Shown here: in pieces, positions 1-6,987 of the stretch
How the letters are laid out: each line of letters starts with the position of its first letter
How positions within the stretch are numbered: position 1 is the stretch's first letter
Source: an uncultured Oscillospiraceae bacterium
GTDB lineage: Bacteria > Bacillota > Clostridia > Oscillospirales > Acutalibacteraceae
Assembly (NCBI GenBank): GCA_959601025.1
Contig: CAUGOD010000046.1
Span: 1 to 18,704, forward strand
Direction of reading: 5' to 3'
DNA length: 18,704 nucleotides
The notes under the pieces: model-generated
Told to the model about the DNA's origin: nothing
The model's input: the letters and a program-made list of their open reading frames with translations, nothing else
Databases searched by the model: none
Position numbers and translations under genes: made by a program

Positions 1-54
1 CCCATTCCTTAGTACAAGTATATCATACTTGTCTAACTAATGGGGTGCAGTTCA
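1..54. mobile_element. Terminal end of an IS3-family insertion sequence (partial)
   Basis: Read on the minus strand from position 54, the sequence begins TGAACTGCACCCCATTAG and continues TTAGACA. This has the form of IS3-family (IS150-like) terminal inverted repeats, which begin with TG and have a CACCC core. The stretch is AT-rich and stops abruptly at 54, where GC-rich chromosomal sequence starts. An internal inverted repeat, ACAAGTAT-ATC-ATACTTGT (13-31), lies next to the end. No transposase is visible because the element body would lie left of the window. The family is assigned from memory of the terminus pattern, and element orientation cannot be decided. Confidence 0.55.
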
Positions 55-103
55 ATACCGGCGGCGGTTCTTTTGGCGCATTTTCTGACCTTTTCCGTTC
101 CCT

Positions 104-152
104 AAAAAGGCCGCCGCGCGGGCTGGAACCATCCAGCTTCCCGCGCGGCGGC
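104..152 (-). terminator. Rho-independent terminator of the GNB/LNB operon
   Basis: A perfect 13-bp GC stem (110-122 pairs with 140-152) encloses a 17-nt loop that itself contains CTGGA/TCCAG. On the minus strand the stem is followed directly by CTTTTT. It lies 33 nt beyond the stop codon of the kinase gene and so closes the long minus-strand operon. On the plus strand the stem is followed by GTTTT, so weak termination in both directions is possible. Confidence 0.9.
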
Positions 153-185
153 GTTTTCCGGTTCGGTCCGTCCGACGGAGAACGG

Positions 186-1307
186 TCAACGGCCGCTGTC
201 GAAGCGCCGTACCACGTCGTGCATGAAGTCGAAGGCTTCCTCCATTTCCGCCACCAGCTTGAATTGGGTGCGGCAGCGGTCGAGGTTGTGGCCCTCCCGG
301 TGGATTTTGAAGTAGGTGTCGCCCTCCAGATGGTCGGTGAGGAAGCGGATGCCGCATTCCAGCGTCATCAGCTTGGCGCCCCAGGGGAGGTATTCCTTCT
401 CCAGCGGGGTAAGGGCCTCTCCCGCCGCGCCGAGATAGGCCTCGGTATAGGCGGTATACAAGCCCTTGTCGAAATGCACCTTGCCGAGGTCCTGTTCGTC
501 CTCGGCGGCGGTGGTTGCGCCGAAGCGGATGGAATCGCCGTAATCGTTCAGCACCAGCCCCGGCATGATGGTATCGAGGTCGATCACACAGAGCCCTTCG
601 CCGGTCTCCGGGTCCAGGATGATGTTGTTCAGCTTGGTGTCGTTATGCGTCACCCGCAGGGGAAGCTTCCCGTCTTCCAGCAGGTCCATCAGCACAGCGC
701 AGTCGGCTTCCCGGTCCAGCACGAACTGGATTTCCGGCTGTACGTCCTTTGCCCGGCCAAGCGGATCGGCCGCCAGCGCCGCCTTGAAGTTTTTCAGGCG
801 GTTTCGGGTGTCGTGGAACTTTTCGATGGTTTCATACAGCGTGTCGGCGGGGTAATCCTCCAGCAGACGGAGGAAGCGGCCGAAGCTGCGGCCCGCCGCG
901 GCGAACTGGTCGGGCGTTTCCGCCGCCTGAAGGCAGTAGCCGCCCTCGATGAAGGGATAGCAGCGCCATGCGCCGCCTTCCGCGTCGGCATAATAGGGCT
1001 TTCCTTCCCTGGTAAGGATGACGTTCAGGGTCTCCCGCTCCGGGTCGCCGCCCGCGGCGACGATCTTTTTCCGCAGGAAGGCCGTTACCCCCTGAATGTT
1101 GGCCATGAGCTGGTCGGGGTTCTTGAAGATCGACGTGTTGATCCGCTGCAGAATGAAACGGCGGGGGCTGCCGTCCGGCTGCTGGACATAGACGGCGAAG
1201 GTATCGTTGATATGGCCCTGGCCGTACCGGAGCGCGCCGGCGACCTCTCCGCCAAAATCAAAGGCGGCGAATACGTCCGCTGTGGGGCGGACGGCGTTGG
1301 TGGACAT
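186..1307 (-). CDS. nahK: N-acetylhexosamine 1-kinase-like phosphotransferase
   Basis: This 373-residue cytosolic protein of the aminoglycoside phosphotransferase/choline kinase fold resembles NahK (LnpB), which uses ATP to phosphorylate GlcNAc or GalNAc at C1. Visible motifs are a nucleotide loop YGQGHINDTF (28-37), the catalytic loop THNDTKLNN (220-228) with Asp223 as likely base, and the metal-binding IDLD (242-245). Length is close to known NahK proteins (about 360). It is the last gene of the operon, 40 nt after the nucleotidyltransferase, and its substrate is exactly what the GH112 phosphorylase releases. The ATG is preceded by GAGAAAGG at a slightly long spacing. The sequence alone cannot separate HexNAc kinase from another sugar kinase of this fold; context decides the call. 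Confidence 0.85.
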   Translation of the reverse strand: MSTNAVRPTADVFAAFDFGGEVAGALRYGQGHINDTFAVYVQQPDGSPRRFILQRINTSIFKNPDQLMANIQGVTAFLRKKIVAAGGDPERETLNVILTREGKPYYADAEGGAWRCYPFIEGGYCLQAAETPDQFAAAGRSFGRFLRLLEDYPADTLYETIEKFHDTRNRLKNFKAALAADPLGRAKDVQPEIQFVLDREADCAVLMDLLEDGKLPLRVTHNDTKLNNIILDPETGEGLCVIDLDTIMPGLVLNDYGDSIRFGATTAAEDEQDLGKVHFDKGLYTAYTEAYLGAAGEALTPLEKEYLPWGAKLMTLECGIRFLTDHLEGDTYFKIHREGHNLDRCRTQFKLVAEMEEAFDFMHDVVRRFDSGR

Positions 1308-1347
1308 GGTTCATCAGCCTTTCTCTCTATATTTTACGCTGTGCGCG

Positions 1348-2271
1348 TTATTTCCAGAGGGGCGCGGGATACAGGCCGGAGCGGTGCTTTTCGGCGATGG
1401 CTTCCATCACCGCCGGCTTGTCCTCCTTGTAGGTCACGCCGCACCATTTGTCGGGGCTGGTCAGCACCCGGACGGAGGCTTTTCCCTCCTGCAGCAGGGC
1501 GTTTACTACCGTGGGAAGCTGGTATTCTCCCTTGATCGGGTCGGTTTTCAGCGTCTGGTCAAGGAAGGCGGGAAAGCGCGCCCCGATTTCCTCCAGCAGG
1601 CCGGGGGTGAAGCCCCACAGATTCATGGAAACCACCGTTTCGGGGTCGAGGGCGGTCCAGGTCTCGCCGCCGTCCTCGGTGAAGCGGGCGCCGTCCGCCG
1701 TCTTTTCGATATGGGTGTGCTCCGTCACCTCGCGCAGGATGCCGCCGTCGTCTACCGAGCAGACCCCGCGGGCCACATGACCGTATTCGGTCAGGGTGTT
1801 CTTCAGCCGATACCCCACCATGCAGAAGGGCAGCACGTCCCCACCCTCCGGCAGGGAGGCGAGTTGGTCGTAAATAAGCTGGAACGCATGGGGACCGTAG
1901 TAGTCGTCGGCGTTGATGACCGCAAAGGGGGCGTCCACCACGCCGCGGATGCTGTAAATTGCCTGGGCGGTGCCCCAGGGCTTGGTCCGGCCCTCGGGGA
2001 CGGTATAGCCCGCCGGCAGGTCGTCCAGCCGCTGGAAGGCGTAATCCACCTTCGCGAGCTTTTCCATCCGCCGGCCGATCACCTCGTAAAAGTCCTCTTC
2101 GATCTCCTTCTTAATGACAAAGACCACCTTATCGAACCCGGCGCGCAGCGCGTCGTAGATCGAGTAGTCCACAATCACCTCGCCGTGGCTTCCTACCGGG
2201 TCGATCTGCTTGAGGCCGCCGTACCGCGAACCCATGCCCGCCGCCATAACGACCAATACCGGTTTTTTCAT
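1348..2271 (-). CDS. Sugar-1-phosphate nucleotidyltransferase
   Basis: A 307-residue NTP_transferase (GT-A-like) protein that would couple a sugar-1-phosphate to a nucleoside triphosphate. The N-terminal signature AAGMGSRYGGLKQ (10-22) is the nucleotide-binding loop. KPWGTAQA (97-104) and NADDYYG (120-126) supply the base-contacting and metal-binding residues. No acyltransferase beta-helix follows, so it is not a GlmU-type bifunctional enzyme. It sits between the GH112 phosphorylase and the HexNAc 1-kinase. The inferred substrate is therefore the HexNAc-1-P made by the kinase or the Gal-1-P made by the phosphorylase, giving a UDP-sugar. The ATG follows GGAAAGG at 2281-2287. Exact sugar and nucleotide specificity are not readable. 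Confidence 0.85.
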   Translation of the reverse strand: MKKPVLVVMAAGMGSRYGGLKQIDPVGSHGEVIVDYSIYDALRAGFDKVVFVIKKEIEEDFYEVIGRRMEKLAKVDYAFQRLDDLPAGYTVPEGRTKPWGTAQAIYSIRGVVDAPFAVINADDYYGPHAFQLIYDQLASLPEGGDVLPFCMVGYRLKNTLTEYGHVARGVCSVDDGGILREVTEHTHIEKTADGARFTEDGGETWTALDPETVVSMNLWGFTPGLLEEIGARFPAFLDQTLKTDPIKGEYQLPTVVNALLQEGKASVRVLTSPDKWCGVTYKEDKPAVMEAIAEKHRSGLYPAPLWK

Positions 2272-2318
2272 CGGTTGACCATCCTTTCCGTGCTTTCCAT
2301 AGTTCTCCTATCGCGCAA

Positions 2319-2380
2319 CAGGGCCGCTTCCCCCGATCGGGAGCAGCCGCCCTGTCTCTTGGCTTGTTTGTATTTTACCA
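2319..2380 (-). promoter_or_regulatory. Candidate internal promoter and leader hairpin
   Basis: The 200-bp gap between the GH112 stop and the nucleotidyltransferase start is the second-longest in the operon. On the minus strand it holds an extended -10, TGGTAAAAT (2380-2372), with no good -35. Just downstream lies an imperfect hairpin (2354-2319; arms CAGGGCGGCT and AGCGGCCCTG). No U-run follows the hairpin, so it is not a clear terminator. A separate weak promoter for the last two genes is possible. Confidence 0.35.
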
Positions 2381-2471
2381 CAGGCTCATCCAAATTGGCT
2401 ATAGGCCGGGGATGTCGGTTCCGCCGATAGATTTATCTCTTTCGCCTGTTCGTTCCTCTTTGGCGTTTTTG

Positions 2472-4652
2472 TCAGTCAATCTCATACCAGCGGATCTCGT
2501 TCGCGTCAAGATGGAGGGGGAAGGAGCTGCCGTCCCCGCGGTAGACCACGGTATCCTGCGGCTCGTAGGTGTTGTTCACCACGCAGTATTTTCCATTCTT
2601 GACATAGGCGTGCACCTCGACGTTGTAGTTCTCGCTGAACCACTCATGCAGCCCGTCCTCCCCGTGCGCTGCCCAGAGGATGGCGCGGTAAAGCAGACGG
2701 GAATTTTCGAAGCTGTACGGCAGCCCGCTGATATATACGCCGCGTCCGTGACCGAAGTCGTTTGCAGCGAGCTGTACGCCCTTGTCAACCTGGCGGAGCA
2801 CCTGCGCGCCTTCCAGCGCGTAGACGTTCTTTTTCCCTTCACCGAAGTCGATGGCCCTGCCGTTTTCCCCGCAGTCGGCGGTGATGAAGTGGGGATGCTC
2901 CTCCCAGTTGTACTTATCCAGGGAAAGGGTAAAGCCGGTTTCCTCTTCCACCCCGAGCACCCCGGCCAGCTGGAAGAAGCGGCCCTCGTGCTGGCAGGCG
3001 GTGGGTTCGCCCACCCCGATAAAGCCGCCGCCCCGGTGGACGAACCGCCGCAGGAGGGCGACGATCTCCGGGTCTACCCAGTTTTCTCCGCCGGAATAGG
3101 CGGTGTAGGCGTCCCCGACGTTGAGCACCACGTCCACATCGTCCAGCAGGGCGGGATTCTCCCGGAGGTCGTCAAAGCTGATAAACCGCACGTCAAAGGG
3201 CGCGCCGCTGAGCGCCTCAATTACTCCGGCGTAGGAATAATTCTGTTTATAATAGATCGCGTGATGCACCATATGGTTGCCCCACGCCCGCATTTTTCCC
3301 CAGCAGTTGAGCACCGCGACCCTTTTCACGCAGAAAGGGGTGGTCCCTCGGATGTTTTCATACAGCACCCGGAATTCGTCGCACACGCTCTTCACATAGT
3401 CAATAAACTCCGGAAATTCCAGTGCGAGCTTGAGATAGCCGCCGTAGCCGATCCGGTCGATCGGTTTGCGGAGGATGGCCCGCCGGGCCGTCACCCAGTT
3501 GATTTTGGCTTCCTTCACCGGGTCCCCGCCCTCGTGGAAGGTGTCGGGGAAGAAGTAGGGGAGGAAGCGTCCTTCGGTATACTTCACTCCGGGGATGTCG
3601 CTGATGAGCCGGAGGGTCGCGCCGTTGCCCACGCTTCCCACCACCGCGTCCAGCCCGATGGAGGGGAACTCCTCCATGAACGGCTCGGTGCCGATCCAGT
3701 GGTCGCCCAGGAACATCATCGCTTCCTTGCCGCAGGCGTGGGTGACGTCCACCATCTCTTTGGCAAGCTTGGCGACCTCCCGCCGCTGGAAGGCCTGAAA
3801 GTCCCGGAATTCCCGGCTGGGAATCCGGTAAGTGTTGTTCATATACCCCTGGTCGATGATGAATTCCGGCCGGAATTTGTATCCGACCTCCCGCTCGAAC
3901 TGTTCGAGGATATAGGGGCTGACGCTGGCGGAATAGCCGTACCAGTCCACGTATTTTTCCCGCGCCAGCTCGTCGAATACCAGGGTGAACTGGTGGAAGA
4001 AGGTGGTGAAGCGGATGACGTCCACATAGGGATGCTCGTCGATAAAGCGGCGGAGCCGTTCCATCGTGAAGGCGTGGGTTTTGGGCTGGCGTACGTCAAA
4101 GGTGATCTGGTGCTCCACGTTCTTCCAGCCGTTCGTCACGGCGTTGTACATATGCACCGGGTCCCAGAGGATGTAGGCCAGGAAGCTGACCGTGTACTCG
4201 TGGAAAGGCTCGGTGGGGGCGATGGTCACGTCCCCGGTCTCCTCGCTGTAGCTCCAGCGATCCGGCGGCACCACCTCGCCGGTGGTGCGGTCGATGACCT
4301 CCCACCAGCGGCGGATATCGTCCCGACTGTTCACCGTCAGCATGTCGGGATACAGCCCGGTCATCAGGTGGATGGAGAGGGTCTCCGCTTCCGCCGCGCG
4401 GTGCGGGGTCATCAGGTACATTTGCTGGATTTCATCCGGGTTGGCCCTGGCCCAGGCGTTGTCCTTGCGGGTGGTGTAGTAGGTGGAATATACCTTGGCG
4501 TCCACGTTTTTCAGCGCTTCGGGGAAGTCGGTGCCGTCGCAGTCGCGCACGGCGTCCGCTCCCCAAAGGTCTATCAGCTCCAGGGTCTGCGGCACCACGT
4601 CCAAATCGGTCGGAATGGTGACGCGTCCGCGGTTGGTGATTTCGTTGCTCAT
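2472..4652 (-). CDS. gnpA: GH112 1,3-beta-galactosyl-N-acetylhexosamine phosphorylase
   Basis: This cytosolic enzyme uses phosphate to cleave galacto-N-biose or lacto-N-biose I into alpha-Gal-1-P and GalNAc or GlcNAc. The 726 residues match the usual GH112 length. The N-terminal TIM-barrel part carries GDHWIGTEPF (316-325), whose Asp317 is the likely general acid. The stretch WDPVHMYNAVTNGW (163-176) is characteristic of the GNB/LNB members rather than the galactosyl-rhamnose phosphorylases; that reading is from memory of the family. A Rossmann-like domain (about 450-660) follows. The start at 4652 is chosen because GGAAAGGA lies 5-12 nt upstream and the family begins here; the frame stays open further upstream but runs antisense to the neighbouring membrane gene. 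It is preceded by the ABC genes and followed by the nucleotidyltransferase and kinase. Confidence 0.95.
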   Translation of the reverse strand: MSNEITNRGRVTIPTDLDVVPQTLELIDLWGADAVRDCDGTDFPEALKNVDAKVYSTYYTTRKDNAWARANPDEIQQMYLMTPHRAAEAETLSIHLMTGLYPDMLTVNSRDDIRRWWEVIDRTTGEVVPPDRWSYSEETGDVTIAPTEPFHEYTVSFLAYILWDPVHMYNAVTNGWKNVEHQITFDVRQPKTHAFTMERLRRFIDEHPYVDVIRFTTFFHQFTLVFDELAREKYVDWYGYSASVSPYILEQFEREVGYKFRPEFIIDQGYMNNTYRIPSREFRDFQAFQRREVAKLAKEMVDVTHACGKEAMMFLGDHWIGTEPFMEEFPSIGLDAVVGSVGNGATLRLISDIPGVKYTEGRFLPYFFPDTFHEGGDPVKEAKINWVTARRAILRKPIDRIGYGGYLKLALEFPEFIDYVKSVCDEFRVLYENIRGTTPFCVKRVAVLNCWGKMRAWGNHMVHHAIYYKQNYSYAGVIEALSGAPFDVRFISFDDLRENPALLDDVDVVLNVGDAYTAYSGGENWVDPEIVALLRRFVHRGGGFIGVGEPTACQHEGRFFQLAGVLGVEEETGFTLSLDKYNWEEHPHFITADCGENGRAIDFGEGKKNVYALEGAQVLRQVDKGVQLAANDFGHGRGVYISGLPYSFENSRLLYRAILWAAHGEDGLHEWFSENYNVEVHAYVKNGKYCVVNNTYEPQDTVVYRGDGSSFPLHLDANEIRWYEID

Positions 4653-4726
4653 GGCGATCCTTTCCGGCCCCGCCCGGTCCCTCCGGCCGGAAACCTTGCA
4701 AATGAAAATAGCATGGATGGGGCCGG

Positions 4727-4933
4727 TCAGCGGGACTGCCGGCCCTTCTTTTTCTGCACGCGGTCGGCGCGCGTATAGCGGCGGTTGTAGAGATAGAGGA
4801 GGAGTAGCAGCCCGGCGAGCCCCAGAAGCATCAGGCCGAGCCATCCGGTTCCCGGATTCACCTGGCCCACGATAATCAGAACCATACTGCCGATAAATAC
4901 CGCGAGAGCGGCGATTGCCTTGATCAATTTCAT
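4727..4933 (-). CDS. Small two-helix membrane protein within the ABC/GH112 operon
   Basis: A 68-residue protein with two predicted membrane helices (about 3-23 and 30-52), joined by a short loop QVNPGTGWLG, and a basic C-terminal tail (YNRRYTRADRVQKKKGRQSR). The positive tail suggests both ends face the cytoplasm. It lies between the MalG-type permease and the phosphorylase, 38 nt after the first and 74 nt before the second, so it is co-transcribed. I recall small proteins of this shape in clostridial carbohydrate-transport operons (possibly the DUF6903 group, not verified). No function is established; a link to the permease is inferred only from position. The long reading frame on the other strand here is a shadow. 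Confidence 0.7.
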   Translation of the reverse strand: MKLIKAIAALAVFIGSMVLIIVGQVNPGTGWLGLMLLGLAGLLLLLYLYNRRYTRADRVQKKKGRQSR

Positions 4934-4971
4934 GGTGGTTCCGTCCTTTCCATATAGCGGGAAGAGCCGCG

Positions 4972-5853
4972 TCAGCCCTTCAGTCCGCCGACCGTCATGC
5001 CCTGCGTCAGCTTCTTCTGCACCAGGATGTACAGGATCAGGGTTGGCAGCATGACGATGACCAGGCCGGCGTACATCTGCCCGTACTGCGCGGCGGCGTT
5101 CTGCGCTTTCATCAGGTTCATCAGCCCGACCGGCAGGGTTTTGACCGATTCGTCGGTCAGCAGGGTCATGGAGATGATATATTCGTTCCAGAAGGACAGG
5201 AAGTTGAACAGGATCACCGTGATGATGCTGGGCTTGGCCATGGGCATAATGATCTGCACCATGGTGCGGAAATAGCCGCTGCCGTCCACATAGGCCGCTT
5301 CCTCGTAATCCTTCGGCAGGGTGGCGAAGTACCCCGAAAGCAGGTAGATGGTGAAGGGGAGAGCGGTGGAGGCGTAGATCAGCGCCACCATAAAGAGGTT
5401 GTCGGTGAAAACCGCGTCTCCGACCAGCGCGTTGGCGTCCACCAGCATCAGGAAGATCGGCACCACGATATAGTTTACATTAATAAACAGGCCGCCCATG
5501 AAGGCCACGTTCAGCACTTTCCGGCCGGGGAAGCGGTACCGCGCGAGCACATATGCAGCAGGCAGGGCCACCACCAGCAGGATTGCGAGGCCCACCGCCG
5601 TTACGATGGCGGAGTTGAGGAAATACTGCCCCATGTTGGCCTTTTCAAACGCGTCCACGAAGTTCTGGAAATGGAAGCCCTTGGGAAGCGCCCAGGGACT
5701 GCCGTAGAATTCGGAGTTTTCCTTAATAGAGGCGAGAAACGCCCAGCCAACCGGCACGATAATGGTGATTGCGAAGGTGATCAGCGCGACGTAGACGAAA
5801 ATCTTAAAGAGGGTTTCCGCGCTCATGCTTTTTTTGCTTTTCGGTGTATTCAC
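4972..5853 (-). CDS. Carbohydrate ABC transporter permease, MalG type
   Basis: A 293-residue inner-membrane permease of the CUT1 sugar ABC family with about six membrane helices. The conserved cytoplasmic EAA loop reads EEAAYVDGSGYFRT (184-197) and continues to PMAKPSI (204-210); it docks the ATPase. The start is GTG at 5853, chosen because AAAAGGAGGG lies just upstream and overlaps the stop codon of the MalF-type gene, which indicates tight coupling of the two permeases. No ATPase gene is present in the operon, as is common for clostridial CUT1 systems that share an MsmX-like ATPase encoded elsewhere. Confidence 0.95.
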   Translation of the reverse strand: MNTPKSKKSMSAETLFKIFVYVALITFAITIIVPVGWAFLASIKENSEFYGSPWALPKGFHFQNFVDAFEKANMGQYFLNSAIVTAVGLAILLVVALPAAYVLARYRFPGRKVLNVAFMGGLFINVNYIVVPIFLMLVDANALVGDAVFTDNLFMVALIYASTALPFTIYLLSGYFATLPKDYEEAAYVDGSGYFRTMVQIIMPMAKPSIITVILFNFLSFWNEYIISMTLLTDESVKTLPVGLMNLMKAQNAAAQYGQMYAGLVIVMLPTLILYILVQKKLTQGMTVGGLKG

Positions 5854-5869
5854 TGCGCTTCCCTCCTTT

Positions 5870-6766
5870 TTAATATTCCAGCGGTTCCCGCTTGGTGACG
5901 GCGTTCACAATCGCCGACAGCGCAAAGGAGAACAGGAAGACGACCACGCCGATGGCCATGCCGTAGCCGTAGGACGAATTGGTATACGCCTGCTGGTACA
6001 TATAGCTCAGGAAGACCTCGCTCGCGCCGTCCGGTCCGCCGCTGGTCATCGCTTTGACGAACAGGAAGCTCAGGTTGATCGAGCTGATAATGAAGAAGGT
6101 CAGCGTGGTGCGGATATTGGTCCAGATCAGCGGAATGGTGATCTGGAAAAACTGGCGGACCCGCCCCGCGCCTTCCAGCGAGGCGCTTTCATACAGACTC
6201 TGGGGTACGGCGGACATGCTCGCCATGTACATGACCATGTAATAGCCGATCGCCTGCCACACCATGGCTCCCGCCAGGCTGAACACCACCAGCTTCTGGT
6301 CGCCCAGCCAGAGCACAGGGGCGTCCTTCACGCTGCGGAACAGGCTGAGGATGCTGTTAAGCAGCCCGCTGTTCGGGTCATAGATCGCGTTGAAGATGGC
6401 GGCGATGACCACCACCGAGAGGATGTTCGGGATATAAAAGATGATGCGAAAGAAATTCTGCCCCCGGATTTTTTCCCTGGTCAGGATGCCGGCGAAAACC
6501 AGAGCGAAGGCGAAGGTGACGATGGTCACCAGAACGATGAGCAGAATGGTGTTCTGGAAGGAGCGGAGAAAACGCTCATCCCCCAGAAGCTTCTGAAAAT
6601 TGCTCAGACCAACGAAGGTCTTTCCCTCGGCGGAATAGCCGCCCCATTTGAACAGGGACAGCCAGAACACCTGCAGGGTGGGGATTACCATGAAAACGGT
6701 GAACAGAATGACGGCCGGCGCCACACAGAGAAAGACGAACCGGCCCCGTCCCTTCTGTTTGTTCAT
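5870..6766 (-). CDS. Carbohydrate ABC transporter permease, MalF type
   Basis: A 298-residue CUT1 permease with about six membrane helices, the first at about 11-33. The EAA loop is YESASLEGAGRVRQFF (192-207), ending at IPLIW (211-215). It would form the channel heterodimer with the MalG-type protein, whose ribosome site overlaps this gene's stop codon. The ATG at 6766 has AAAGGATG upstream at good spacing. The 221 bp between this gene and the upstream binding-protein gene contain a long stem-loop, which probably lowers permease expression relative to the binding protein. Confidence 0.95.
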   Translation of the reverse strand: MNKQKGRGRFVFLCVAPAVILFTVFMVIPTLQVFWLSLFKWGGYSAEGKTFVGLSNFQKLLGDERFLRSFQNTILLIVLVTIVTFAFALVFAGILTREKIRGQNFFRIIFYIPNILSVVVIAAIFNAIYDPNSGLLNSILSLFRSVKDAPVLWLGDQKLVVFSLAGAMVWQAIGYYMVMYMASMSAVPQSLYESASLEGAGRVRQFFQITIPLIWTNIRTTLTFFIISSINLSFLFVKAMTSGGPDGASEVFLSYMYQQAYTNSSYGYGMAIGVVVFLFSFALSAIVNAVTKREPLEY

Positions 6767-6866
6767 GCGTAGATCATCCTTTCTCTCGATGCGGTGAAAA
6801 AAGCGGACGGGAAAACGGCCCGCTCCGGGGAAGCATGGGGAATCCCTGGGGAAAACGGAACCATTC

Positions 6867-6938
6867 CGAAAGAGACCGCTGCGAAACGCAAGCGGATGCC
6901 TTTCGCAGCGCCTGTCATTTCACAGCGGCCTCTTTCCG
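6867..6938 (-). promoter_or_regulatory. Intercistronic stem-loop between binding protein and permease genes
   Basis: Near-complementary 20-nt arms (6867-6886 and 6918-6938) form a long stem. The left arm can instead pair with TTTCGCAGCG at 6901-6910 as a 10-bp local hairpin, so two structures compete. The position between the solute-binding protein and permease genes matches the known malE-malF arrangement, where a hairpin stabilises the upstream message or attenuates downstream expression. No U-run follows on the minus strand. The rest of the 6767-6987 gap shows only the permease ribosome site. Confidence 0.65.
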
Positions 6939-6987
6939 CGTCCCTTTCCGGGCGCCGCCGCCGCGCGGCTTCAGCGAATGCCGGGGC

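Noticed and set aside
45..1535. 496-codon plus-strand frame antisense to the kinase and nucleotidyltransferase genes
   Set aside because: It is a GC-rich shadow: no ribosome site, no recognisable domain, and it covers two well-supported minus-strand genes.
2364..4778. 804-codon plus-strand frame antisense to the GH112 gene
   Set aside because: The protein has no domain-like pattern and mirrors the codon bias of the GH112 phosphorylase on the other strand.
4653..4844. 64-codon N-terminal extension of the GH112 frame
   Set aside because: It overlaps the small membrane protein gene in another frame, lacks a ribosome site, and the family starts at the ATG at 4652.
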